Source: Streptomyces nymphaeiformis
GTDB lineage: Bacteria > Actinomycetota > Actinomycetes > Streptomycetales > Streptomycetaceae
Length of the DNA: 54,998 nt
Reading direction: 5' to 3'
Assembly: GCF_014203895.1 (NCBI RefSeq)
Contig: NZ_JACHJY010000019.1
Location: 1 to 54,998 of the forward strand
Numbering within the stretch: the first letter of the stretch is position 1; every line of letters begins with the position of its first letter. Below, one piece after another: positions 27,432-36,178 of the stretch. Made by a program: the position numbers and the translations under genes. The notes under the pieces are model-generated. The model did no database searches, had not been told where the DNA came from, and was given only the letters and a program-made list of their open reading frames with translations.

Positions 27432-29132
27432 TCAGCCGACGGGGGCGACGTGCTGCGGCCGGCCGCCGCCGGGCGGGAGGTGGTGCGGGAACGCGGCCAG
27501 CAGTTCCCGGGTGTAGGGGGCGGCCGGTGAGTCGAAGACGGCGTCCCTCGGGCCCACCTCCACCAGCTCGCCCTTCTTCAGGACCGCGATCCGGTCGCAG
27601 AAGTGCCGGACCACCGCCAGGTCGTGGGAGATGAAGAGCAGCGACAGGCCGAGCTCCTCCCGCAGATCCATCAGAAGGTTCAGGACCTGCGCCTGGACCG
27701 ACACGTCCAGCGCGGACACCGGCTCGTCGGCGATGACCAGACGCGGCCGTACGGCCAACGCCCGGGCGATGCCGATGCGTTGACGCTGACCTCCGGAGAA
27801 CTCGTGCGGGTGGCGGGAGAGGTGCGACGGGGAAAGGCCCACCTGTTCCAGGAGCTCCGCCGCCCGCCTCCCGCGCTCCGACCGGTCCAGGTCCGTGTGG
27901 ATGCGCAGGGGCGTGGTGACGATCTGCTCCACGGTGTGCCGTGGGTTCAGCGACGCGTACGGGTCCTGGAAGACCAGTTGGACGTCCCGGCTCAGCTCGC
28001 GGCGCAGACGCGTGTCCGTCGCCGCGCCGGAGACGTCCCGGCCGTCGAAGCGGACCTCCCCGCTCGTGGGACGGCGCAGACCGGTCAGGGCTCGCGCGAT
28101 GGTGGACTTGCCCGAGCCCGACTCGCCCACCAGGCCCAGGGTCTCCCCGTGTGCCACGTGGAGGCTCACGCCCTTCACCGCGGGGTGCGGGCGGGCGCGG
28201 CGCCGGCCCGGGTGGTCCACGCGCAGGTCGCGCACTTCGGCCAGGACTCCGGGGGCGGGGGCGGCACGGAGGCGGGCCTCGGTGCGTTGCCTCGGCTCCG
28301 GGGCGTCGACCGTGGGGAGGCGGCTGCCGGGGACGGTGTCCAGGGTGGGGGCCGCTCCGATGAGGGCCTTGGTGTAGGGGTGGGCGGGGGAGGTGAGGAG
28401 GCGCTCGGTGGGGCCTTCTTCGAGCGCCTCGCCGTCGCGCATCACCAGCATGCGGTCGCATGTCCTCGCCACCACGCCCACGTCGTGGGTGATGAGGAGC
28501 ATGGCCGTCCCGGCCTCCGACCGGAGTTCGCCGATCAGGTCGAGCACCTGGTGCTGGACCCGGGCGTCCAGCGCCGTGGTCGGTTCGTCTGCGATCAGGA
28601 CGGCCGGGTCGTTGATCAGAGCCATGGCGATGACGACGCGTTGCCGCATGCCGCCCGAGAGGTGGTGGGGGTGGTCCGAGGCCCGGGCGGCCGGGATGCC
28701 GACCCGTTCCAGCATCGCCGCCGCCCGTTCCTTCGCCTCCCCGCGGCCCGCCCGTGGGTGGTGGACGCGGTACGCCTCCGCGATCTGGGCGCCGATGGTG
28801 TGGTACGGCGACAGCGCGTCCAGGGCGTCCTGGAAGACCATCGCGACACGCGCGCCCCTGACCTTCTTCAGGGCCGACTCGGACGCGCCCACCAGGTCGA
28901 GGCCGTCGCCGCCGAGCCGGACGGCGCCCTGGACGCGGGTGCGTGCCGGGTCGTGGAGGGCCAGGGCGGCGAGGCCGATCGTCGACTTGCCCGACCCCGA
29001 CTCCCCGACGAGGCCCAGGACTTCGCCCGGGGCCATGTCGAAGGAGACGTCCCGGACGGCGGAGACCGGGCCGCGCGCCGTGCGGAAGGTGACCGCCAGA
29101 TCGCGGACGCTCAATGCGGGTCGATCGCTCAT
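27432..29132 (-). CDS. fused oligopeptide-type ABC transporter ATPase (DppD-DppF)
   Basis: A 566-aa protein with two complete ABC ATPase domains. The first Walker A (GESGSGKS) is at 43-50 and the second at about 332-339. Each half has its own signature (LSGGMRQRV; FSGGQRQRIGIARAL) and Walker B (VLIADEPTTALD; LVIADEPVSALD). In most systems these are two genes. It energises uptake through the two permeases of this operon. The ATG at 29132 overlaps the stop of the DppB-like permease (ATGA). It is the last gene of a four-gene minus-strand operon starting at 32917. Confidence 0.95.
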   Translation of the reverse strand: MSDRPALSVRDLAVTFRTARGPVSAVRDVSFDMAPGEVLGLVGESGSGKSTIGLAALALHDPARTRVQGAVRLGGDGLDLVGASESALKKVRGARVAMVFQDALDALSPYHTIGAQIAEAYRVHHPRAGRGEAKERAAAMLERVGIPAARASDHPHHLSGGMRQRVVIAMALINDPAVLIADEPTTALDARVQHQVLDLIGELRSEAGTAMLLITHDVGVVARTCDRMLVMRDGEALEEGPTERLLTSPAHPYTKALIGAAPTLDTVPGSRLPTVDAPEPRQRTEARLRAAPAPGVLAEVRDLRVDHPGRRRARPHPAVKGVSLHVAHGETLGLVGESGSGKSTIARALTGLRRPTSGEVRFDGRDVSGAATDTRLRRELSRDVQLVFQDPYASLNPRHTVEQIVTTPLRIHTDLDRSERGRRAAELLEQVGLSPSHLSRHPHEFSGGQRQRIGIARALAVRPRLVIADEPVSALDVSVQAQVLNLLMDLREELGLSLLFISHDLAVVRHFCDRIAVLKKGELVEVGPRDAVFDSPAAPYTRELLAAFPHHLPPGGGRPQHVAPVG

Positions 29133-30121
29133 GCGAGCCTCACTCGGGGATCCAGCCAGGCCACCACCAGGTCGGCCAGGGCCACGAACAGGACGACGAA
29201 GAAGGCGGCGACGAGGACGGTGCCGACGACCGTGGGCAGGTCGTTGCCGGTCACCGCGTCGACGGCCAGCTTGCCGACGCCGCCGAGACCGAACACGGTC
29301 TCCGTGATGAACGCGCCCCCGAGCAGCGCCCCGACCTCCAGGCCGAGCAGCTGCACCAGCGGGCCGGCCGCTCCGCGCGCGGTGTACTTCAGATGGGAGC
29401 GCAGGGTGCCCAGACCCTTGGCGCGGGCCGTGCGGACGTACCCGTGGTGCATCGTCTCCAGCATCTGCGAGCGGGTGAGACGGGCGTAGACGGCGGCGTT
29501 GACGAAGCCGAGGACCAGCCACGGCAGGACCAGGCCCAGGGCCCACTGGCCGGGGCCGTCGGCGAACGGGACGTAACGCGGAGGCGCGAACAGGCCCGTG
29601 GAGTAGACGAGCAGGAACTGGAGCACGTAGCCGAGGAAGTAGATCTGCACGCTGGCGCCCAGCAGGTTGAAGCCGGACAGCAGACGGTCGGTCGGCCTTC
29701 CCCGGCGCAGCGCCGCCGCCAGGCCCGAGCCGACGCCGAGGACGAGGATCACCGCGAGGGCGCCGACCGCGATCGAGACGGTCACCGGGAGGCGGTCCTC
29801 GATGGCGGCGAGGACGGGCTGGTGGAGGGTGTAGGAGTAGCCGAGGCAGGGGGCGGGGCAGGGGATCGGGGTGCCGTCGACGTCCGCGATGGTGCGGCCG
29901 GTGACGATGCCGCCGACGTAGTCGGTGAACTGGGAGACGATCGGCTGGTCGAGTCCCATGCTCGTGCGTACGGCCGCGAGCTGCGCGGAGTCGCACTTGG
30001 GGCCGCAGGCGATCCGGGCCGGGTCGGAGGGGGCGGCGTAGAAGAGCCCGAAGGCCGTGGCGGAGATCGCGAGGAGCACCGCCACGGCCTGCGCGACCCT
30101 CTTGAGGAGGTATCGGGTCAT
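29129..30121 (-). CDS. oligopeptide-type ABC transporter permease (DppB-like)
   Basis: A 330-aa membrane permease of the peptide/nickel transport class. It has an N-terminal helix (RYLLKRVAQAVAVLLAIS), the ARIACG/SMGLDQPI segment common in DppB proteins, further membrane helices, and the EAA region LETMHHGYVRTARAKGLG. It pairs with the DppC-like permease at 31973-32917. It is coupled by overlap to the fused ATPase and starts 12 bp after the binding-protein stop. The transported compound (peptide, opine, metal chelate) is not clear. Confidence 0.93.
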   Translation of the reverse strand: MTRYLLKRVAQAVAVLLAISATAFGLFYAAPSDPARIACGPKCDSAQLAAVRTSMGLDQPIVSQFTDYVGGIVTGRTIADVDGTPIPCPAPCLGYSYTLHQPVLAAIEDRLPVTVSIAVGALAVILVLGVGSGLAAALRRGRPTDRLLSGFNLLGASVQIYFLGYVLQFLLVYSTGLFAPPRYVPFADGPGQWALGLVLPWLVLGFVNAAVYARLTRSQMLETMHHGYVRTARAKGLGTLRSHLKYTARGAAGPLVQLLGLEVGALLGGAFITETVFGLGGVGKLAVDAVTGNDLPTVVGTVLVAAFFVVLFVALADLVVAWLDPRVRLA

Positions 30122-30133
30122 GGTCGCAGGAGG

Positions 30134-31915
30134 TCAGGAGTTCTTGACGTACACGTCGGCCAGGGCCGGGACGCCGTAGATCGGGTGGATGGCGGCGCCG
30201 CCGATGTCCTTGCCGCGGAACTGGGTGACGCTCTTGTAGAGGAAGGGCACCACGGGGACGTCCTTCATGACCGTCTCCTCCAGGCTGATGAGCTCCTCGG
30301 CCTTCTGCTGCGCGTCACCGATCTTCGCGATGCGGGCCAGTTCCCTGTCCACCCGCGGGTTGCCGTAGTGGATGGGGTTGGACACCGCGTCCAGGTGGCT
30401 CTCGTAGCTGAGGGGGAGGAGGGTCGACGGGGTGGGCCAGTCCACGGAGTTGGTGGACAGGAAGAGGTCGTACGGGTTGTCGGCGCCGAAGACCATGTCG
30501 TAGAACGCGGCGGGCTGGAGACCCTTCACGACGAGCTCGATGCCGGCCTTGCCGAAGGCGTCGACGAGGACCTGGGCGACCTGGTCGTCCTGCGGGCTCT
30601 CGGTGGGGTACGCGTACGTCAGCTTGGTGACCTTGCTCTTCGCCCTGGCCAGGTGTTCCTTTGCCTTGGCGATGTCGCCGGTGGGGGCGACGGGGTAGAG
30701 GTCGTACTTCTTCCAGCCGACGACGGCCGGCGAGGAGAGGGTGGTGGCGAGGTCGCCGGCGTAGCGGCCGCCGAGGACCTGGCGGGCCTGTTCGCGCGGG
30801 AAGAGGTAGTGGATGGCCTTGCGGACCTCGGGATCGGTGACCCAGTCGTTCCTGATGTACAGGTCCGAGGTGTAGGCGCCCCGGCTGCCGGAGACGGCCA
30901 ACTGGCGCTTGGCGGGGTCGCGTTCGACCGTCGAGATCAGCTCCGGCGGCAGCTCGTCCTTGGTGGTGAGCGTGGTCGCGCCGGTGCCCTGGCCGTTGAA
31001 CACCTCCTGCGCGGTGTTGAGAGCAGGCTTGCCGAAGGTGAACTCGAAGCGGTCGGGGTAGGCGTGCCGGATCGAGTCCGTCTCCGGCTTCCAGTGCGGG
31101 TTGCGCTCCAGGCTGAGGCTCTGGTTCTGCTTGTGCTCGACGATCCGGTACGGCCCGGTGGCGAAGGGCTTCACGTCGTAGCCGGTTCCGGTGTCCTTGT
31201 CCTCGCGGACCGGCGAGGAGGAGGACTGGGCGGCCATGTACGGCACGTCGGACTGCGGCTGGGGGAAGTGGAAGACGACGGTCTTGTCGTCGGGCGTCTC
31301 GATGGCCTTGAGGTCGCCGTCCTTCTTGGGGCCGCCGTACTTCTTCACCGCCTCGGTGCGGTCCTCGGAGCCGGTGAGCCACTGCGGCCAGTAGACGGGG
31401 CCGATCTCGAAGCCGGGCGCGAAGGTGCGCTCGATGCCGTACTTGACCTGCTGCGCGGTGACGGGCTTGCCGTCCTCCCAGGCGATGCCGTCCTTCAGGT
31501 GGTACGTCCAGGTGCGGCCGCCGTCGGACGAGGTGCCGGTGTCGGTGGCGAGATCGCCGACCAGCCGGGGCCTGCCGTCGGTGATCTGGTACTGCGTCAG
31601 CTGCCGGCCCCACAGCAGGGAGGTGCTGTACCGCTCGCCGGCGTAGATCTTCTGCGGGTCGAGGTGGGGGAAGTCCGCCTGGTTGGCGACGGTGACGGTG
31701 CCGCCCCTGCGGGCGCCGGGGACCTCGGGGGCGGGGCCCTGGCTGTCCTTCGCGGTGCCGAGGGTCGTGGTCAGCCGCCGGCCGCTCTTGGCGGCGGTGC
31801 TGTTCCTGCCCTGCCCGGCGTCTGTGCCCGCACCTGCGGAGCAGGAGCACAGCAGCAGGGCGGCGGCGGTGGCGAGAGCCGGGACGGCTGCGGTGCGCAG
31901 GGTGATTGCGGGCAT
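30134..31915 (-). CDS. oligopeptide-type ABC transporter substrate-binding lipoprotein
   Basis: A 593-aa SBP_bac_5 family protein. The signal peptide ends in LLLCSC; the lipobox Cys is most likely Cys25, after an atypical pair. An Asn/Thr/Gly-rich linker follows, and then the family start GGTVTVANQADFPHLDPQKIY. It recognises a ligand outside the cell and delivers it to the DppB/DppC pair. GGAG lies 6 bp before the ATG. The binding-protein gene sits between the two permease genes, an unusual order for this class; there are 57 bp between the DppC stop and this start. Confidence 0.92.
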   Translation of the reverse strand: MPAITLRTAAVPALATAAALLLCSCSAGAGTDAGQGRNSTAAKSGRRLTTTLGTAKDSQGPAPEVPGARRGGTVTVANQADFPHLDPQKIYAGERYSTSLLWGRQLTQYQITDGRPRLVGDLATDTGTSSDGGRTWTYHLKDGIAWEDGKPVTAQQVKYGIERTFAPGFEIGPVYWPQWLTGSEDRTEAVKKYGGPKKDGDLKAIETPDDKTVVFHFPQPQSDVPYMAAQSSSSPVREDKDTGTGYDVKPFATGPYRIVEHKQNQSLSLERNPHWKPETDSIRHAYPDRFEFTFGKPALNTAQEVFNGQGTGATTLTTKDELPPELISTVERDPAKRQLAVSGSRGAYTSDLYIRNDWVTDPEVRKAIHYLFPREQARQVLGGRYAGDLATTLSSPAVVGWKKYDLYPVAPTGDIAKAKEHLARAKSKVTKLTYAYPTESPQDDQVAQVLVDAFGKAGIELVVKGLQPAAFYDMVFGADNPYDLFLSTNSVDWPTPSTLLPLSYESHLDAVSNPIHYGNPRVDRELARIAKIGDAQQKAEELISLEETVMKDVPVVPFLYKSVTQFRGKDIGGAAIHPIYGVPALADVYVKNS

Positions 31916-31972
31916 GACGAACTCCGTTGTGTCGTGCGGGTGTTGCGGACGAGGGTGGGTGAAGGCGTGGGC

Positions 31973-32917
31973 TCAGCGGACGGTGTGCGGATCGAGTGCG
32001 TCCCGCACGGCGTCGCCGAGGAGGTTGAAGGCGAGGACGAAGAGGAGGAGCGAGACGCCGGGGAAGACCAGGTAGGTGGGGTCGTCGTAGAAGACGTCGG
32101 CGCCCCGGGAGATCATGCGGCCCCAGTCGGGGACGGGCTCGTTGACGCCGACCCCCAGGAAGGACAGCGCGGCCTCGGTGGTGACCATCGCGGGCACGGC
32201 GAGGGTGAGGTGCACGAGGACCGGTGCCCAGACGTTCGGAAGCAGCTCACGGAAGACGATGTGCCGCCGGCTCGCCCCCAGGGCCCGGGCCGCCTCGACG
32301 AACTCCCGTTCGCGCAGGGACCGTACGACCGTGCGCAGCACCATCGCGAGCGGCACCCAGCCGAAGACGGAGAAGACGAGCACGAGGACGAGGAACTGCA
32401 TCCAGGCGGGTTCGCTCTCGCCCGGCCCGACGAAGCGGGTCTGGACGACCGGGCCCAGCGTGATCAGGAACAGCAGGGCCGGGAAGGCGAGCAGAACGTT
32501 GCAGACGAAGGTGAAGGCCCGGTCGACGAAGCCGCTGAGGTACCCCACGGCCACCCCGACGACCACGCCGATGACGGCGACGACGGCGGCCGAGGTGCCG
32601 GCGATCAGCAGCGAGGTGCGGACGCCGTACACGAGCTGGGCGAGGACGTCGCGACCGAGGCCGGGCTCGATGCCGAACCAGTGCTCGGCCGAGATGCCGC
32701 CGTTGGGCAGGAGGGGCAGGCCCTCCGGACTCAGCAGACCGGCCCCGTTCTGGCCGTAGTGCTCGGTCGGGTTCTTGCCGTAGAGGGCGGTGATCAAGGG
32801 TGCCGCGAGGGCGAGGACCACGAAGAAACCGACGACGCAGAACGAGGCGATCCCGACCCGATCACGCCGGAACGCGTCCACCATCGATGTCGCTGCCACG
32901 CTGCCACGCTGCCGCAC
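31973..32917 (-). CDS. oligopeptide-type ABC transporter permease (DppC-like)
   Basis: Up to 314 aa. It has the DppC-type N-terminal region (FRRDRVGIASFCVVGFFVVLALAAPLI), a large periplasmic-side loop, then helices with the EAA motif FVEAARALGASRRHIVFRELLPNVWAPVLV. The longest start is GTG 32917, which follows GGGA; an ATG at 32884 is the alternative and begins closer to the conserved part. The bases between the two starts are a tandem repeat (GCAGCGTG twice). It is the first gene of the peptide ABC operon and has a clear promoter at 33001-33029. Confidence 0.9.
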   Translation of the reverse strand: MRQRGSVAATSMVDAFRRDRVGIASFCVVGFFVVLALAAPLITALYGKNPTEHYGQNGAGLLSPEGLPLLPNGGISAEHWFGIEPGLGRDVLAQLVYGVRTSLLIAGTSAAVVAVIGVVVGVAVGYLSGFVDRAFTFVCNVLLAFPALLFLITLGPVVQTRFVGPGESEPAWMQFLVLVLVFSVFGWVPLAMVLRTVVRSLREREFVEAARALGASRRHIVFRELLPNVWAPVLVHLTLAVPAMVTTEAALSFLGVGVNEPVPDWGRMISRGADVFYDDPTYLVFPGVSLLLFVLAFNLLGDAVRDALDPHTVR

Positions 32918-33000
32918 TCCCGACTCGTTCGGGGCGCGCCGACTGTGGGGGAACGCCCTGGATCACGACGGAGACGGGATCACCGCTCCGCACATCAGGC

Positions 33001-33029
33001 ATTAGATCGAAAGATCCAGTCGGTCGCAA
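33001..33029 (-). promoter_or_regulatory. sigma-70-like promoter of the peptide ABC operon
   Basis: On the minus strand TTGCGA (33029-33024) and TCTAAT (33006-33001) are separated by exactly 17 bp. They match the -35 and -10 consensus at 4/6 and 5/6 positions. Transcription would start near 32994, leaving a leader of about 75 nt before GTG 32917. A GATCGAAAGATC mini-palindrome lies in the spacer at 33005-33016. Confidence 0.5.
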
Positions 33030-33167
33030 TGCATGGGATTCGAAGGCTGGCTGGCGATGTTGCCTTGGATGTCTAGAGTGTTTCTCTGTTCATGTGGCCG
33101 CAACAGGGGTGGTGGCAAACCACCGCTAATCGCCCGATCGTGAGAGATGGGCATCACAGTCGTGCGC

Positions 33168-33206
33168 AAAGGGGCGGTGCCCGGCAACCCCGGGCACCGC
33201 CCCTTT
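33168..33206 (-). terminator. strong terminator after the ferredoxin gene
   Basis: A perfect 17-bp stem pairs 33168-33184 with 33190-33206 around a 5-nt loop. The stem ends in AAA/TTT, so each strand has a short T run at its 3' side. It starts 15 bp after the ferredoxin stop on the minus strand. It is the strongest hairpin in the window and could act in both directions, isolating the P450 unit from the ABC operon. Confidence 0.85.
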
Positions 33207-33221
33207 GTGTCGGGCCCCGGG

Positions 33222-33443
33222 CTAGGAACCGCCGGGCTCCGGCTCGTGGAAGGCGATCGCCCCGGAGGGGCAGACGCCGACGGCCATCCGCGCGGCCGCG
33301 CGGTGAGCGGCGGGCGGTTCGGTGTGCAGGAGGAGTACGAGGCCGTCGTCCGGGTCCTGGTCGAAGACGTCGGGGGCGGTCATCGCGCACATCCCGGCGC
33401 CGATGCAGCGCTCGCGGTCCGCGCTCAGGCGTGGCGCGCTCAC
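33222..33443 (-). CDS. 3Fe-4S ferredoxin, P450 partner
   Basis: A 73-aa ferredoxin. The Cys pattern CIGAGMC near the N terminus and CPSGAI near the C terminus (three ligands with Ala/Gly in the fourth position) is that of the single-cluster 3Fe-4S ferredoxins that reduce Streptomyces P450s. The GTG at 33443 overlaps the P450 stop by four bases. It delivers electrons from a ferredoxin reductase, encoded elsewhere, to the P450 just upstream. Confidence 0.95.
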   Translation of the reverse strand: MSAPRLSADRERCIGAGMCAMTAPDVFDQDPDDGLVLLLHTEPPAAHRAAARMAVGVCPSGAIAFHEPEPGGS

Positions 33444-34633
33444 TTCGCGTCCCAGGTGACCGGGAGGCTCTTCACGCCGAAGATGTCCGCGGTCTCCGGG
33501 CGCAGGCGGACCTCCGCCGCCGGTACGGCCAGGCGCAGCGTGGGGAAGCGGTCGATCAACGCGCGGAAGGCGACCCGCATCTCGACGCGGGCCAGCTGCT
33601 GGCCGAGGCACTGGTGGATGCCGTGGCTGAAGGCCAGGTGTCCGGTGGCCTGCCTGCCGAGGTCGAGGGTGTGGGGGTCGGCGAAGCGGTCGGGGTCGCG
33701 GTTGGCGGTGTTGTACGAGAGGACGACCGTCGTGCCGGCCTTGATGGTGTGACCGTCCAGCTCGACGTCCTCGAGTGCCGTCCTGTGGAACGTCTTCGCG
33801 ACGCTCAGATACCGCAGCAGTTCCTCCACGGCCCCGTCGGTGAGCGCGGGATCGGCGCGCAGCGCGGCCAGTTGGTCCGGGTTCTGCAGAAGGGCGAAGG
33901 TGCCGAGGGACAGCATGTTCGCGGTGGTGTCGAATCCGGCCGCCAGGAGGATGAGGCTGATTCCCCTCAGTTCCTCGTCGGTCAGGTCGCTGTCGGTCAG
34001 TTCGCTGAGGACGTCGTCGGTGGGGTGGGCGCGCTTGGCGGCCACCAGCTGTGCGAGGTACTCCTGCGTCGCCGTGTACGCCGCGATCAGCTCCTCGTCG
34101 CTGACCTCCCCGCCCATGAACGTGTCGATCTGCTCCTGGAAGGACGCCCGGTCCGCGTAGGGCACGCCCAGGATCTCGCAGATCACGATGGTGGGTATGG
34201 GCTTGGCGAAGGCGGTCACCAGGTCCGCCGACGGTCCCGCCGCCTCCATCGCGTCCAGGCAGTCGGCGGTGATCTGCTCGATCCGCTCGGTGAGCATCCG
34301 CATCCGCCGCACGGTGAACTTGCCGACCAGGGGCTTCCGGTAGCGGCTGTGCTCCGGCTCGTCCATGAGGAGGAACTCGCCGGGCGGCGCCGGAGGAAGC
34401 TGGAAGTCGACCACGTTCATGAGGTCCTTGCGCGAGCTGAACCTCGGGTCGGCCAGGACCGACCGCACCATGTCGTATCCGGTGATCAACCAGCCCGGTT
34501 TTCCGCCCGGGTGTGTGAAGCCGCTGAGGGGGCCGTGCCGGCGGGCGTCGAGCAGCTCGGCAGGCGGGTCGAAGGGGCAGCCGGTCCGACGCTCCGTCGG
34601 CAGTGCCGTGACGGTGTGGAGGGAGTCGCTCAT
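33440..34633 (-). CDS. cytochrome P450
   Basis: A 397-aa bacterial class I P450. The heme ligand is Cys342 in FSHGIHQCLG. The I-helix reads AAGFDTTAN, with the acid/Thr pair for oxygen activation, and the K-helix Glu-x-x-Arg is in VEELLRYL. The sequence resembles the CYP105-like group common in Streptomyces. It hydroxylates a small molecule; no biosynthetic cluster surrounds it, so a xenobiotic or orphan role is likely. The ATG at 34633 is preceded by a GAGGACGAAC ribosome region. It is cotranscribed with its ferredoxin from the promoter at 34678-34706. Confidence 0.95.
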   Translation of the reverse strand: MSDSLHTVTALPTERRTGCPFDPPAELLDARRHGPLSGFTHPGGKPGWLITGYDMVRSVLADPRFSSRKDLMNVVDFQLPPAPPGEFLLMDEPEHSRYRKPLVGKFTVRRMRMLTERIEQITADCLDAMEAAGPSADLVTAFAKPIPTIVICEILGVPYADRASFQEQIDTFMGGEVSDEELIAAYTATQEYLAQLVAAKRAHPTDDVLSELTDSDLTDEELRGISLILLAAGFDTTANMLSLGTFALLQNPDQLAALRADPALTDGAVEELLRYLSVAKTFHRTALEDVELDGHTIKAGTTVVLSYNTANRDPDRFADPHTLDLGRQATGHLAFSHGIHQCLGQQLARVEMRVAFRALIDRFPTLRLAVPAAEVRLRPETADIFGVKSLPVTWDAK

Positions 34634-34677
34634 GGTTCGTCCTCGTCTCGCGATATGACGTGTTTGAAGCTGCTTGA

Positions 34678-34706
34678 AAGCTACGTTGCATTCACGAGGA
34701 CGTCAA
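34678..34706 (-). promoter_or_regulatory. P450 promoter with operator half-site in the spacer
   Basis: On the minus strand TTGACG (34706-34701) and TAGCTT (34683-34678) are 17 bp apart, a near-consensus -35 and a fair -10. The start point would be near 34671, giving a ~40-nt leader before the P450 ATG. GAATGCAACG (34693-34684, minus strand) fills the spacer next to the -10, and the same 10 bases recur at 34766-34775. This is where a repressor would block the polymerase. Confidence 0.65.
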
Positions 34707-34733
34707 TCAGATGGGCGTGTTATTGCAGGTAGA

Positions 34734-35941
34734 TCAGGGAGAATTGATGCAATGACACTGAAGGCGAATGCAACGGTGCGTTGCAATGAGTGACGGCGAA
34801 GGCACCGGCCTCAGCAGGCCCGTCAGCACGGTGCAGCCGAAAGCCGACCCTGGACGGCCCCCCGTACCGCGCGGATTCAGCGAGCCGTGCCGGGCGACCG
34901 GTCCGATGCTCCGTTCACGGGGCTGGTCGGAACCGTGTGCGAACTCGCGGCCGTCGCCGCGGCGTAGTGTGCGGCCGACGGCGAGCACGACGAGCGGCAC
35001 GACGAACGTGGTGTACTCCCAGGACGCGTCGGCGAAGCCGAAGACGGCGAAGGCGGCGGTCGCGATCCCGAAGCCGCCGGTGATGACCGTCCGAGCGCCG
35101 ACCTTGTCGACGAACCGTGTGATCAGAGGGGCCGTCACGACGATGCCGGCCACCGCGGGCAGCGTGGCCACGCCGGCCTCCGGCGGGCTCATGCCCAGAC
35201 CGTCGGGGTTCTGGAAGTACAGACTGCAGATGTACAAGATCGCGTTGATGCAGCCGGCCGCCACGAGGATGGCGACGCTGGAACCGACCAGAATCTTGTT
35301 GCGCAACAGCGCCAGGTCGATCAGGGGTGTGTGCACGCGCTTCTCGACCAGGACGAAGCCGGCCAGGGGCGCGGCCGAGACGACGAAGCACACCAGGGTC
35401 GGGGCGCTGAGCCGGCCCCACTCCGCACCCTCGGTCACCGCGAAGACGAACGGCACGAGTACGGCGGCGATCAGCACCGTGCCCGCGAGGTCGACGGAGC
35501 GGGGACGCGACGGGTCGCGGGACTCCGGCACCGCACGGAGCGTCAGCGGTACGCAGGCCGCGGCGATTCCCGCGTCGAGAACAGCCCCTGCCAGCCGTGA
35601 TGTCGACCAGCACACCGCCGAGCAGCGGCCCGGCGGCGGCGCCGGCGGCCGAGGCGGCGCCCCACAGGGACACCGAACGCATCTGAGCGTCGCCCGAGGA
35701 TGTCGCCCAGGGCGCCCGAGGTGACGATCACGGCCGCACCCACCAGGGAATAGCCGGGCACGGCCCACTGCAGCGTGGCCAGGGAGGCGCCGGTGTCCTC
35801 ACTGATGGCCGGCAGCAGAATGCTGACCGCGGAGGTGTTCGCGTTCACGACGAAGGCCGAGACACACGTCGCCGCCAGCACCCCGGAGGCCGCGCGAGCA
35901 GGAGCCGCCGGGGCGCCGCCCCCGCCTGTGCCCGCGCTCAC
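34734..35941 (-). pseudogene. decayed MFS drug/proton antiporter (DHA2 type)
   Basis: Remains of a 14-helix-type MFS exporter are spread over three reading frames. The start at ATG 35941 gives helix 1, helix 2 and motif A (GALGDILGRR, to about 35705). Then the frame shifts directly to RSVSLWGAASAAGAAAGPLLGGVLVD (motif C, ending near 35600): some 60-70 residues expected between these motifs are missing. A further shift leads to ACVPLTLRAVPESRD and on to FVVPLVVLAVG in the third frame. After about 34970 the sequence no longer reads as an MFS tail. Several independent lesions make a sequencing error an unlikely explanation. The 34734 end is only where the last frame stops. Confidence 0.8.
34766..34785. 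promoter_or_regulatory. palindromic TGCAACG operator-like element
   Basis: TGCAACG (34769-34775) and CGTTGCA (34779-34785) are perfect arms around GTG. The left arm is part of GAATGCAACG, which also sits inside the P450 promoter at 34684-34693 on the other strand. Further TGCAA or TTGCA cores occur near 34725 and 34747. This looks like a family of sites for one dimeric regulator, possibly TetR-like. No regulator gene is adjacent. Confidence 0.55.
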
Positions 35942-36178
35942 TCGGCTGTCCCGGGGCAGAGGGGCGACGTCTCCGTGCCGCGCCTTCGGACGGACCCTCG
36001 GGTCGTTCTGTCCTCGCGTTCACGACGAGGATCCACCATGGACACCCCGGATTCGACACATGATCGTACGGACGCCGGCACGGTGGATCCGCGGCCGGGG
36101 TTCCCGCGGTCGCCCCTCCGCTCGGCGGACGGCGTTCACCCACATGGCAGAGCGACGGGAGTGTCACCGCAGTGCCCG
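35942..36178. other. intergenic region before the kinase operon end
   Basis: No gene is supported on either strand in these 237 bp, which separate the MFS pseudogene from the pseudokinase stop. Only weak hairpins are visible (for example CCGCGG arms near 36090-36110), none convincing as a terminator. Confidence 0.4.

Larger units (their letters stand above)
32918..33221. other. intergenic region between peptide ABC operon and P450/ferredoxin operon
   Basis: About 300 bp without a convincing gene on either strand. It contains the promoter of the ABC operon (33001-33029, minus strand) and the terminator of the ferredoxin gene (33168-33206). The part around 33000-33130 is clearly less GC-rich than its surroundings. 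Nothing else with structure is visible. Confidence 0.6.

Noticed and set aside
29114..33076. A 1320-codon open frame on the plus strand across the peptide ABC operon
   Set aside because: It is a GC-bias shadow antisense to four well-supported genes; its translation is Gly/Arg/Asp-rich without any fold or motif.
33147..33752. A plus-strand frame across the ferredoxin and the P450 3' end
   Set aside because: It crosses the strong terminator hairpin and is antisense to the ferredoxin Cys motif; no family pattern is seen.
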